Shown piece by piece: positions 1 to 6,976 of a stretch of DNA of 19,102 nt. Both the position numbers and the translations under genes were made by a program. The stretch is from JBFEYJ01 sp041563315. GTDB lineage: Bacteria > Pseudomonadota > Gammaproteobacteria > Thiohalomonadales > Thiohalomonadaceae. How positions within the stretch are numbered: position 1 is the stretch's first letter; each line of letters opens with the position of its first letter. The stretch spans positions 1 to 19,102 of the forward strand of contig JBFFNE010000056.1 in NCBI GenBank assembly GCA_041563315.1, in the 5' to 3' direction. The notes beneath the pieces are model-generated. The model made no database searches. It had not been told where the DNA came from and was given only the letters and a program-made list of their open reading frames with translations.

Positions 1-1115
1 TCGAGGTCGATGCCGCACCGGTGGTGCGCGATGTGTTGCGCGTTAGCGTCAGCGAGGAAGGGAGGACACGGGTCAAGGATCGCTTTATCGTTTCCGCTCC
101 GGTGACGGGTTACTTGCGTCGTATTGGCCTCGAGGTTGGTGACGAGGTTGCTCAAGGCGTGATGTTGGCGGAACTCGAGCCGGTGCGCTCGGAGGTGCTC
201 GACCCACGCAGCCGCGCCCAGGCGATGGCGCAGGTTGCCGCCACCGAGGCCGCGTTCAGGGCCGCCAGGGAAAATGCGCGTGCGGCCATGGCAGAAGCAG
301 AGTATGCCCAGAGCGAATACCAGCGCCTGAGCAAGCTGTGTGAGGAGACCTGCCTGATTTCCCAGGATGAGCTGGAGCGAGCCAGGGCGCAGGCCGATCG
401 TACCCAGGCCAATCGACGCTCGGCGGAGTTTGCCGTGGAGGTTGCACGCTTTGAGCTCGAGGCGGCGCGCACCGCGCTTGAATACTCCGCCACGCAAGCC
501 GACCAAGCGGTCTCCGAAACCGTACAGCTTCGTTCACCCGTTAATGGACATATCCTTGCTCTACAGCGGAAGAGCGAAGGGGTGGTTGCCACCGGACAAC
601 CCTTGCTGGAGATCGGCAACCCGACAGCGCTTGAGGTGATTGTCGATCTGCTCTCTACCGATGCGGTTCGAGTGGAGCCTGGAACTCGCGTTCTTTTCGA
701 GCGCTGGGGTGGCGAGCGTGTTCTGCAAGGCGTGGTGAGGCTGGTCGAGCCGACCGGTTTCACCAAGGTCTCTGCCCTCGGTGTGGAAGAGCAGCGAGTA
801 TGGGTAGTGGTGGACCTGACATCACCGCCACAAGCCTGGCAGCGTCTGGGGGATGGGTATCGTGTCGAGGCCAGCTTTATCCTGTGGGAGGGAAGCGATG
901 TCCTGCAAATTCCTGCCAGTGCCTTGTTTCGTCAGGCTGGAGACTGGGCTGTGTTTGTTATAACAGACGATCGCGCCGACCGGCGCAAGGTCACGCTTGG
1001 TCGACGCAACGGGCTGCGTGCGCAGATCCTCTCCGGCCTGAAAGAGGGCGAACAGGTGATATTGCACCCGGATGAAAGTATCGAGCAAGGGACGAGAGTG
1101 ACGTCTCGCCAGTAA
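1..1115 (+). CDS. HlyD/MacA-like efflux periplasmic adaptor (5' truncated)
   Basis: Membrane fusion (periplasmic adaptor) protein of a tripartite exporter, which links an inner-membrane pump to an outer-membrane channel. The reading frame is open from base 3 with no stop, and the first residues seen (EVDAAPVVRDVLRVSVSEEG) match the start of the mature adaptor, so the signal or membrane anchor lies upstream; a GTG at 21 is not the true start. Numbering from that GTG, there is a first half-lipoyl segment (about 23-52), a long Ala/Glu-rich alpha-hairpin (about 62-168), a second half-lipoyl part with the SPVNGHI-like turn, a beta-barrel (about 195-285) and a membrane-proximal domain ending at the stop. 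The hairpin tip holds two cysteines (LCEETC). No transporter gene follows, so the pump partner, probably an ABC or RND permease, should be upstream. Family assignment is firm; substrate is unknown. Confidence 0.85.
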   Translation, partial: EVDAAPVVRDVLRVSVSEEGRTRVKDRFIVSAPVTGYLRRIGLEVGDEVAQGVMLAELEPVRSEVLDPRSRAQAMAQVAATEAAFRAARENARAAMAEAEYAQSEYQRLSKLCEETCLISQDELERARAQADRTQANRRSAEFAVEVARFELEAARTALEYSATQADQAVSETVQLRSPVNGHILALQRKSEGVVATGQPLLEIGNPTALEVIVDLLSTDAVRVEPGTRVLFERWGGERVLQGVVRLVEPTGFTKVSALGVEEQRVWVVVDLTSPPQAWQRLGDGYRVEASFILWEGSDVLQIPASALFRQAGDWAVFVITDDRADRRKVTLGRRNGLRAQILSGLKEGEQVILHPDESIEQGTRVTSRQ

Positions 1116-1135
1116 GCGATTGCAGAGAGGCCGGG

Positions 1136-1167
1136 CTTTACCTCAACGTGCTGTAGGCCTGGTAAAG
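1136..1167. terminator. Possible hairpin between convergent genes
   Basis: CTTTACC at 1136-1142 and GGTAAAG at 1161-1167 form a perfect 7-bp stem around an 18-base loop, 20 bases after the adaptor gene stop and in front of the convergent small gene ending at 1260. There is no T-tract, so termination is only a guess from position. Confidence 0.2.
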
Positions 1168-1259
1168 GTGAAGGTGCGCGGTCTGCGTTAATTATCCAGT
1201 TACTGAAATAATGAGTTTCAGGTGGTAAGCGTTCTCCCGATCTCACCCGCCAAATACTC

Positions 1260-1481
1260 TTACAACCCGATATCCACCTGCTCAGTGGCTGCCCGCAATG
1301 CCTTTGCCAAGGCCTCGAACTGACCAGCGACTTCAGCCCGCTCCTCGTGCAGGGCTTCCTGCACCAGTTCAGTCAGTTCGGAAAAACCTTTTTCGCCGAT
1401 GGAGTGAGAGGTTTCCAGCTGAAGCTGCTCTTTGAAGATCTCGACGACCCTTTCAGCCCGTTCCCGTTGTTCAGCCGGCAT
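1260..1481 (-). CDS. Small helical protein of 73 residues, unknown function
   Basis: I do not recognise this protein. It is 73 residues, highly charged and rich in Glu, Ala, Gln and Leu with almost no turn-forming residues, so it is probably a soluble, mostly helical and possibly coiled-coil protein. It has no signal peptide, no membrane segment and no cysteine. The start is well supported: on the minus strand a GGAGG motif sits seven bases before the ATG at 1479-1481, the best ribosome binding site in this part of the window. It is convergent with the adaptor gene and lies 174 bases downstream of the hydrolase gene on the same strand, so it could be read from its own promoter or by readthrough. 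A regulatory or scaffold role is possible, but nothing in the sequence decides it. Confidence 0.6.
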   Translation of the reverse strand: MPAEQRERAERVVEIFKEQLQLETSHSIGEKGFSELTELVQEALHEERAEVAGQFEALAKALRAATEQVDIGL

Positions 1482-1655
1482 ATTCCATCCTCCACGAAAG
1501 GAAAACTGCTATGGGTAAAGCGTATACCAAACAAGCGTTTCTGCTAGCTCAACCGGCGGAATTCCCCTTGAGGCGTGGCGCTTCAGTAGAGGTAAGATGG
1601 CGCAGCATGCAGGGGTGTGTTCTGTCGGACGAACGTGGTGTTTGCCTTGTCACGG

Positions 1656-2807
1656 TTATGTGGCGTCCCGATCCCGCTGCTGCAACAGGGCGTAGCAGGC
1701 ACGCCAGAAGTGCCAGATATCCTGGAGTCGATCCAGCTTTGAATCCACGTGATGCAGTCCCTGAACAAGGTAGAGTTCAACCTGGTTGGGGGGGAGTTCT
1801 CTCGCCAGAGCAATCGATTCGCTATAGGGAATAATCGTGTCATCCCGGCCATGGATGAGAAGTACTCGTGCAGAAAGTTGCTGCAATGGTTTGTTGGCCA
1901 GATCGAGCGCCTCAATGTGCTCCCGCATTGCAGAGGGCAAGGCGAGATATTGAACGTTCATATGATCATGATTGACCTTGGTAAGGTAGGTCAATACCGC
2001 TTGGCCTTCTGGGGTCAGCAGTGGCTCAAGATCGCTAATATCAGCCTGTTCCGAGGCGATGCGCCGATTGGCGATACGTCGCAGTGCCCACTGATCAACA
2101 GCTTCCTGTAGCGTCTCCAGGTTACTCAGTACGAACAGCCATTTGCCGTAGGGGTTGGGGCTTTGCCGATGCCAGATGCCTTCCAGTTCATACTGACCGG
2201 TAATGGCGTAATCCAGGGTCCGCGGCAGGCTGTGATAACCGCCGATGGAGACAATAAAGGCGACATCGTCACCGATTTCCGGTCTTAGTGCAGCGAGAAA
2301 GCCGAGTCCTGCAGAGACGCTGAAGCCGCCTATCCCTACCTGGCTTTCCACGCCGGGGTAGTTATTAAGAAAGCGGAAGGCATCGACGACAGGCTGGGTG
2401 TCGTCGATGTCGATCTGGCGGTGTTGCGGCCCTATCAGTTCCGGGACCAGCACGGCGAAGCGCCTTGCTGCCAGTAATTTGGCAAACTCGGTGAGTCGCG
2501 GGTCATCTTTGCCGTCAGGGGTTGCCCCATGTAACAGCACGATGCCGGCCACTGGGCTATGCTCTGAGAGATAGAGATCTGCGGTGAATTGTCGTGAATT
2601 ATGACTGAGGCACAGCACCTCGCTCGAAACATGGGGCGAGTGGTAAATCAGCGATGGCGGCGAGAAACCACCAAGCTCTGCGGCCAGTATGACTGCTTCA
2701 TAACCACGCGCCAACGGACCTTTGAGCAGAAGCAGTACCGTAATGCCAGCGATCAGAACCAGAGTGGCTTTGAGAAGGGTTTTCTTTGTCAATCCATTGT
2801 CTGCCAT
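1656..2807 (-). CDS. Membrane-anchored alpha/beta hydrolase (dienelactone hydrolase-like)
   Basis: 383-residue serine hydrolase of the alpha/beta-hydrolase fold. Residues 11-29 form one hydrophobic segment after a short Lys-containing start, so the catalytic domain is probably anchored to the inner membrane and may face the periplasm. Fold landmarks are the oxyanion-hole segment IVLLHGATPDGKDD (about 89-102), the nucleophile elbow GGFSVSAG with Ser163, the acid loop HGRDDTIIP (about 319-327, Asp322 or Asp323) and the terminal histidine in GLHHVD (352 or 353). The elbow reads GFSVS rather than the classical GxSxG, which is tolerated in some dienelactone-hydrolase relatives. The region between about 195 and 305 would be the lid or cap. 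It is divergent from ahcY. No clear Shine-Dalgarno precedes the chosen ATG. Substrate is unknown; an esterase or peptidase-like activity is equally possible. Confidence 0.75.
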   Translation of the reverse strand: MADNGLTKKTLLKATLVLIAGITVLLLLKGPLARGYEAVILAAELGGFSPPSLIYHSPHVSSEVLCLSHNSRQFTADLYLSEHSPVAGIVLLHGATPDGKDDPRLTEFAKLLAARRFAVLVPELIGPQHRQIDIDDTQPVVDAFRFLNNYPGVESQVGIGGFSVSAGLGFLAALRPEIGDDVAFIVSIGGYHSLPRTLDYAITGQYELEGIWHRQSPNPYGKWLFVLSNLETLQEAVDQWALRRIANRRIASEQADISDLEPLLTPEGQAVLTYLTKVNHDHMNVQYLALPSAMREHIEALDLANKPLQQLSARVLLIHGRDDTIIPYSESIALARELPPNQVELYLVQGLHHVDSKLDRLQDIWHFWRACYALLQQRDRDAT

Positions 2808-2836
2808 TGAGTTTAAAAAAAGGAGGGGAGGGGGTT

Positions 2837-2914
2837 ATGTGTCATGAATCATCTTTTACCTTGCCTTTAATAGGGATAGCCTCCAGTGCCATTAATGCAA
2901 GTGAATGGTGCTGA
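2837..2914 (+). CDS. Possible 25-codon leader ORF upstream of ahcY
   Basis: An ATG at 2837 opens a 25-codon frame ending in TGA at 2912-2914, 21 bases before the ahcY ATG. It is preceded at good spacing by a very strong purine-rich ribosome binding site (GGAGGGG at 2822-2828, within a 20-base all-purine run 2815-2834). The predicted peptide starts MCHESSF and ends SEWC, with no recognised domain. It could be a leader peptide coupled to ahcY, or the purine run could be chance. Confidence 0.25.
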   Translation: MCHESSFTLPLIGIASSAINASEWC

Positions 2915-2935
2915 CTCACATCACCAGGAGAATGC

Positions 2936-4198
2936 ATGCCAATAACCTCATCTCTTCATGATCGTTCGCTGGCAGAAGATGGAAAAAAGCGAATTGATTG
3001 GGCCTATAGTGAAATGCCGGTGATACGGCAGCTGATGGCGCGTTTTGCAGCAGAGCAGCCTTTGGCAGGCGTACGTATCGGTGCTTGCCTGCACGTGACC
3101 ACCGAGACGGCCAATCTGATGCGGGTACTCAAGGCCGGTGGCGCCGAGGTGGCTCTTTGCGCCAGCAACCCGCTCAGCACCCAGGATGATGTGGCCGCCT
3201 CCCTAGTAGTGCACGAACAGATCCCAGTGCATGCAATTTGCGGTGAAGACAACGACACCTACTACAGCCACATTGATGCGGTGCTGGCAACACGTCCGCA
3301 GATCACCCTGGATGATGGCGCTGATCTGATCTCACAGCTGCATCAACACCACCCTGAACGTCTGCCCGATATGCTGGGTGGCACCGAGGAGACCACCACC
3401 GGCGTGATCCGCCTGCGCGCCATGGCGAGCGACGGCGCGCTGGGTTATCCGGTCGTTGCAGTCAACGATGCCATGACCAAGCACCTGTTCGACAACCGTT
3501 ACGGCACGGGCCAAAGTACGCTGGACGGCATTATCCGCGCCACCAACATCCTGCTGGCAGGACGAACCTTCGTGGTGGTCGGTTACGGCTGGTGCGGGCG
3601 CGGTATCGCCATGCGCGCTCGGGGTCACGGTGCCCATGTCATTATCACTGAGGTGGAACCGTTGCGCGCACTGGAGGCGGTAATGGACGGTTTTGAGGTG
3701 ATGCCGCTGCTGCAGGCTGCCCCGTGTGCCGATTTTATCGTTACCGCTACAGGCGACAAGCACGTGGTCGACCGTGAACACCTGGAGGTGGCCAAGAGCG
3801 GTTGTGTGCTGGCCAACTCGGGCCACTTCAATGTGGAGATCAATATTCCGGCGCTGGAGGCACTCAGTCACGACAAACACACACCGCGCCGCCATGTCAC
3901 CGAATACCGGTTACAGGACGGTCGGGTGCTGCGCCTGCTTGCTGAAGGCCGGCTGGTCAATCTGGCCGCGGCGGAGGGACACCCGGCAGCGGTGATGGAT
4001 ATGAGCTTTGCCAATCAGGCGTTGGCGGTAGCGTGGATTGCTCAAAAGGGGATGCAACTCCCTGCCGAGGTCCATGCAATGCCTGCGGAGCTCGATGCGG
4101 AGGTAGCCCAGCTCAAGCTGGTGTCGCTGGGCGTGGCTATCGATACCTTGACAGAGGCACAGCAACGCTACCTGGCTTCCTGGCAGGAGGGGACTTGA
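2936..4198 (+). CDS. ahcY: Adenosylhomocysteinase, short archaeal/Thermotoga type
   Basis: S-adenosyl-L-homocysteine hydrolase: NAD-dependent, reversible cleavage of SAH to homocysteine and adenosine, removing the inhibitory product of all SAM methyltransferases. At 420 residues it is shorter than the common bacterial and eukaryotic form. It reads STQDDVAA and FDNRYGTGQS where the common form has STQDHAAA and FDNxYGCRES, and it lacks the terminal KPxxYRY tail, so it belongs to the archaeal/Thermotoga subfamily. Catalytic residues can be placed: His53 (LHVTTETA), Asp127 (LDDGAD), Glu152 (GTEETTTG), Lys182, Asp186 and Asn187 (TKHLFDN). The NAD-binding loop is VVGYGWCGRG (about 214-223). The ATG has an AGGAG at 2926-2930. 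The stop overlaps the pcm start by one base (TGATG), giving translational coupling. In some archaea this subfamily uses S-inosylhomocysteine, so substrate preference is not certain. Confidence 0.93.
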   Translation: MPITSSLHDRSLAEDGKKRIDWAYSEMPVIRQLMARFAAEQPLAGVRIGACLHVTTETANLMRVLKAGGAEVALCASNPLSTQDDVAASLVVHEQIPVHAICGEDNDTYYSHIDAVLATRPQITLDDGADLISQLHQHHPERLPDMLGGTEETTTGVIRLRAMASDGALGYPVVAVNDAMTKHLFDNRYGTGQSTLDGIIRATNILLAGRTFVVVGYGWCGRGIAMRARGHGAHVIITEVEPLRALEAVMDGFEVMPLLQAAPCADFIVTATGDKHVVDREHLEVAKSGCVLANSGHFNVEINIPALEALSHDKHTPRRHVTEYRLQDGRVLRLLAEGRLVNLAAAEGHPAAVMDMSFANQALAVAWIAQKGMQLPAEVHAMPAELDAEVAQLKLVSLGVAIDTLTEAQQRYLASWQEGT

Positions 4199-4866
4199 TG
4201 GCACGAGAAAAGGATATGGAGCACATGCTCGAGGACATCCGCCTCGAGGCACGTATCACCGAGAACTACACCGGCTATCGGCAATTTTCCGAGGTGGTAA
4301 TGCAGGCGATGGCGGCGGTGCCGCGGCATGAGTTTGTGCCACAAGAGATGCAGCTTTTTGCCTATGCGAACGGCCCCCTCTCCATCGGCCATGGCCAGAC
4401 CATCTCCCAGCCCTATATCGTGGCGCTAATGACTGAACTGCTCGCGGTGGGCAAGGATGCCACGGTGCTGGAGATCGGCACCGGTTCCGGCTACCAGAGC
4501 GCTGTACTGTCGGCTCTTGTGCATAAGGTCTATACCATTGAGGTGATTGAGTCTCTGGGGTTGCAGGCCAGGGAACGCTTGAAAAAAATGGGGTATCAGA
4601 ACATCCAGACCTGCATCGGCGATGGTTACCAGGGGTGGCCTGAACACGCCCCTTATGACGGGATCATCGTCACTGCGGCGGCACCCTATATCCCCGAACC
4701 GCTCATCGCGCAGCTAAAGCCTGCAGCACGCTTGGTGATCCCGGTGGGCAAGCCCTATTCCGGGCAAGAGCTGCTGGTGGTAGAAAAGGGGCCTGACGGT
4801 GGGACTCAGCAACGATCCGTTCTTCCGGTAGCCTTCGTCCCGCTTACCCATGGGCAGGCGCATTGA
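4198..4866 (+). CDS. pcm: Protein-L-isoaspartate O-methyltransferase
   Basis: SAM-dependent repair enzyme that methylates L-isoaspartyl residues in aged proteins, allowing return to normal aspartyl linkage; cytosolic. 222 residues, close to the usual length. Visible motifs are the PCMT signature region GPLSIGHGQTISQP (about 59-72), SAM motif I VLEIGTGSGYQ (about 90-100), an acidic residue after the next strand (IEVIE), and the YDGIIVTAAAP strand followed by LKPAARLVIPVG. The frame stays open to 4033, but the ATG at 4198 is chosen because it overlaps the ahcY stop by one base and is preceded by AGGAGGGG; the longer form would lie inside ahcY. Its position directly after ahcY makes sense because the reaction releases SAH, which AhcY removes. 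The downstream ribosome-hibernation gene suggests a stationary-phase theme. Confidence 0.93.
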   Translation: MAREKDMEHMLEDIRLEARITENYTGYRQFSEVVMQAMAAVPRHEFVPQEMQLFAYANGPLSIGHGQTISQPYIVALMTELLAVGKDATVLEIGTGSGYQSAVLSALVHKVYTIEVIESLGLQARERLKKMGYQNIQTCIGDGYQGWPEHAPYDGIIVTAAAPYIPEPLIAQLKPAARLVIPVGKPYSGQELLVVEKGPDGGTQQRSVLPVAFVPLTHGQAH

Positions 4867-4930
4867 CGGTCGCGCATTGCGCTCTAAGCTTTAAGGCATC
4901 AAATAGCTGTTTAAACACAGGAGACCGGCC

Positions 4931-5524
4931 ATGCAACTTCCTCTTCAGGTGACTTTTCGTCATATGGATACCTCCGATGCGGTGCTGGCGAAGATTCAGG
5001 AAAAGACTGACAAGCTCGATCGCTTCAGTGAGCACATTATGGCCTGTCGTGTGGTGGTCGAGGCGCCGCACCAGCATCATCACAAGGGCAACCTTTTCAA
5101 GGTGAGTGTTGATATTACCTTGCCGGGAGGGGAGATCTACGCCAGTCGCAGCACCGATAAGCACCATGCCCATGAAGATGTCTATGTAGCGATCCGTGAT
5201 GCCTTCGATGCCGCCAAGCGGCAGCTAGAGGATTACATGCGAGAGATGCGGCAGGATGTGAAGACCCATACCCCGCCACCTCACGGCAAGGTGCTGCGGC
5301 TGTTTCCTGAAAAGGACTACGGTATTATCGAAAGTGCCGATGGCCGTGAGATCTACTTCCATCGCAACAGCGTGATCAATTTTCCCTTTGATGATCTGAG
5401 TGTGGGCGCCGAGGTACGTTTTGATGAGGGGCGAGGTGATGAAGGGCCGCAGGCAACGACTGTGGCGGTCCTGGGTAAGCACCACATAATCGATACGGAA
5501 AAGGCGGTACGAACCAGCAGCTAA
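4931..5524 (+). CDS. HPF/RaiA ribosome-hibernation domain fused to a cold-shock domain
   Basis: Two-domain protein of 197 residues. Residues 1 to about 105 form an HPF/RaiA (S30AE) domain, which binds the decoding region of the small ribosomal subunit and blocks translation in stressed or resting cells; seen here are LPLQVTFRHMD at the start, the acidic and basic helix faces, and the DVYVAIRDAFDAAKRQLEDY helix. A short linker (about 106-117) leads to a cold-shock OB-fold domain, 119-183, with RNP1-like DYGIIES and RNP2-like IYFHRNSV; the conserved start GKVLRLFPEKDYG is also present. Such fusions are known in proteobacteria and differ from long HPF, whose C-terminal domain dimerises ribosomes. 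The start is set by AGGAG seven bases before the ATG. The gene follows pcm by 64 bases and is probably in the same transcript. A likely role is binding ribosomes together with single-stranded RNA; this is inferred. Confidence 0.88.
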   Translation: MQLPLQVTFRHMDTSDAVLAKIQEKTDKLDRFSEHIMACRVVVEAPHQHHHKGNLFKVSVDITLPGGEIYASRSTDKHHAHEDVYVAIRDAFDAAKRQLEDYMREMRQDVKTHTPPPHGKVLRLFPEKDYGIIESADGREIYFHRNSVINFPFDDLSVGAEVRFDEGRGDEGPQATTVAVLGKHHIIDTEKAVRTSS

Positions 5525-5549
5525 TCCTGCAGCAGGCAGCTGCAGATTA
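5522..5549. terminator. Bidirectional hairpin formed by the convergent stop codons
   Basis: TAAT + CTGCAG (5522-5525, 5527-5532) pairs with CTGCAG + ATTA (5540-5549), leaving one bulged C at 5526 and a 7-base loop. The stem contains the TAA stop of the hibernation gene on the plus strand and the TAA stop of the beta-CASP gene on the minus strand. The genes are only 22 bases apart, so this is the natural place for a two-way terminator, although no long T-tract is present. Confidence 0.4.
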
Positions 5550-6938
5550 CAGCTCCATCAGTTGTCCATACTGCGGCTGGCTCACCTTGCAGCGGAAATG
5601 CTTTTTCATTTCCTCCGCCAACGTATTTCGCGCCGTGCTTTCTCCGTGCACCAGGACTAGCGGCGGGCGATTCTGCACGCCCCCGTACCAGTCGAACAGT
5701 CCCTGCTGATCGGCGTGGGCCGAGAAGCCACCCAAGGTGTGGATCTTGGCGGCTACCTTGACCGTTTCCCCCCACAACCTGATTTTATCGGTACCGTCCA
5801 CCAACTGGCGGCCGAGCGTCCCTTCAACCTGAAAGCCGACAATGATCACATGACAGTTACTGCGCCAGATGTTGTGTTTGAAATGATGTTTGATCCGCCC
5901 GCCTTCACACATACCGCTGCCGGCAATCACAATGGCGCCACTGTGAATGCGATTGATCGCCATGGACTCCTCGGCAGTGCGACTGAGATGCAGGTTGGGC
6001 GGGGAGAAGGGCTTGCGCCCGCCACTGTATAATTGGCGGGCTTCTGCATCGAAAAGATCCGGATGCCGACTGTAGACCTCGGTCGCCTCGATGGCCATGG
6101 GGCTGTCGAGAAACACCGACCAGCGTTTCATATCCCATTCATGGAAGTAGTGACCGAAACTGTAGAGTATGTCCTGGGTGCGGCCAACGGCGAAGGCGGG
6201 GATCAGGATGTTGCCGCCACTGTGCGCCGCAGAATCAAGAATTTCGGCCAATTCTTCCCAGGTAGAATCCCAGCTACGATGCAGTCGATCGCCGTAGGTG
6301 CTCTCCATTATCACCAAATCAGCCTCAGACACGTGCGCAGGTTCGCGCATCACCGGAGCCCCATGGTGGCCGAGGTCGCCGCTGAAGACCAGTTTACGCT
6401 CGCTCCCTCCCTCGTTAATCCAGACCTCGATGATACTTGAGCCGAGGATATGCCCTGCATCCTGTAATCGTACCTTGAGCCCCGGCAACACTGACTGGCT
6501 CTCGTGATAGGGCAGGGGGACAAAGTTCTGCAGTGTGTGTCCGGCATCGGTCATGGTGTAGAGTGGTTCGAGCTCTTTGAGCCCTTTTCTTCCCCGTTTT
6601 CGATTTTCCCACTCGGCCTCTCTTTCATTGATATAGGCTGCGTCGCGTAACATGATCTGGCATAGATCCCGTGTCGCTGTCTGGGCATAGATCGGTCCGC
6701 TAAACCCACGTTTGACCAACAAGGGCAGGCGCCCGGAGTGATCGAGATGGGCGTGAGTTAGGAGTACTGCATCAATCAGGGAAGGGTCGAAAGGGAAGGG
6801 GTCCTTGTTCCGCGCCTCATCAACCGGGCGTCCCTGAATCAGGCCGCAATCGACCAACACCTGCCGTCCGCTAAAGCGCAGCAGAAAACAGGAGCCGGTT
6901 ACCTCCCCTGCGGCGCCGAGAAACTGGATAGTCGCCAT
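5547..6938 (-). CDS. MBL-fold beta-CASP RNA nuclease-like protein
   Basis: Member of the metallo-beta-lactamase beta-CASP family (CPSF-73/TTHA0252-like), which usually cleaves RNA endo- or exonucleolytically in the cytosol. Zinc ligands are visible: HxHxDH at 62-67 (LLTHAHLDHSG), His163 (AGHILGS), Asp188 (FSGDLG) and His431 (VLVHGE). Beta-CASP landmarks are the acidic MESTYGD (about 211-217), the SGAIVIAGSGMCEGGR loop (333-348) and GGFSAHADQ (403-411). An RMMBL-like C-terminus follows. 463 residues is normal for the group. The ATG at 6938 is preferred over a GTG six bases upstream because AGGAG ends five bases before the ATG and overlaps the GTG. It lies 38 bases behind the HAD gene in the same direction, so the two are probably co-transcribed. 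Assignment to the family is firm; the RNA target is unknown. Confidence 0.88.
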   Translation of the reverse strand: MATIQFLGAAGEVTGSCFLLRFSGRQVLVDCGLIQGRPVDEARNKDPFPFDPSLIDAVLLTHAHLDHSGRLPLLVKRGFSGPIYAQTATRDLCQIMLRDAAYINEREAEWENRKRGRKGLKELEPLYTMTDAGHTLQNFVPLPYHESQSVLPGLKVRLQDAGHILGSSIIEVWINEGGSERKLVFSGDLGHHGAPVMREPAHVSEADLVIMESTYGDRLHRSWDSTWEELAEILDSAAHSGGNILIPAFAVGRTQDILYSFGHYFHEWDMKRWSVFLDSPMAIEATEVYSRHPDLFDAEARQLYSGGRKPFSPPNLHLSRTAEESMAINRIHSGAIVIAGSGMCEGGRIKHHFKHNIWRSNCHVIIVGFQVEGTLGRQLVDGTDKIRLWGETVKVAAKIHTLGGFSAHADQQGLFDWYGGVQNRPPLVLVHGESTARNTLAEEMKKHFRCKVSQPQYGQLMEL

Positions 6939-6976
6939 GCTCACTCCTGTTGAGGTGGGTATGTGTCCCTGGCCAC

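Noticed and set aside
1511..1834. Plus-strand frame of 107 residues between the small protein and the hydrolase
   Set aside because: Its second half is antisense to the hydrolase C-terminus, composition is odd (Arg-rich, no domain) and no ribosome binding site is present.
2836..2935. SAH riboswitch upstream of ahcY
   Set aside because: SAH riboswitches occur before ahcY in related bacteria, but the conserved core sequence and pseudoknot arms are not recognisable here.
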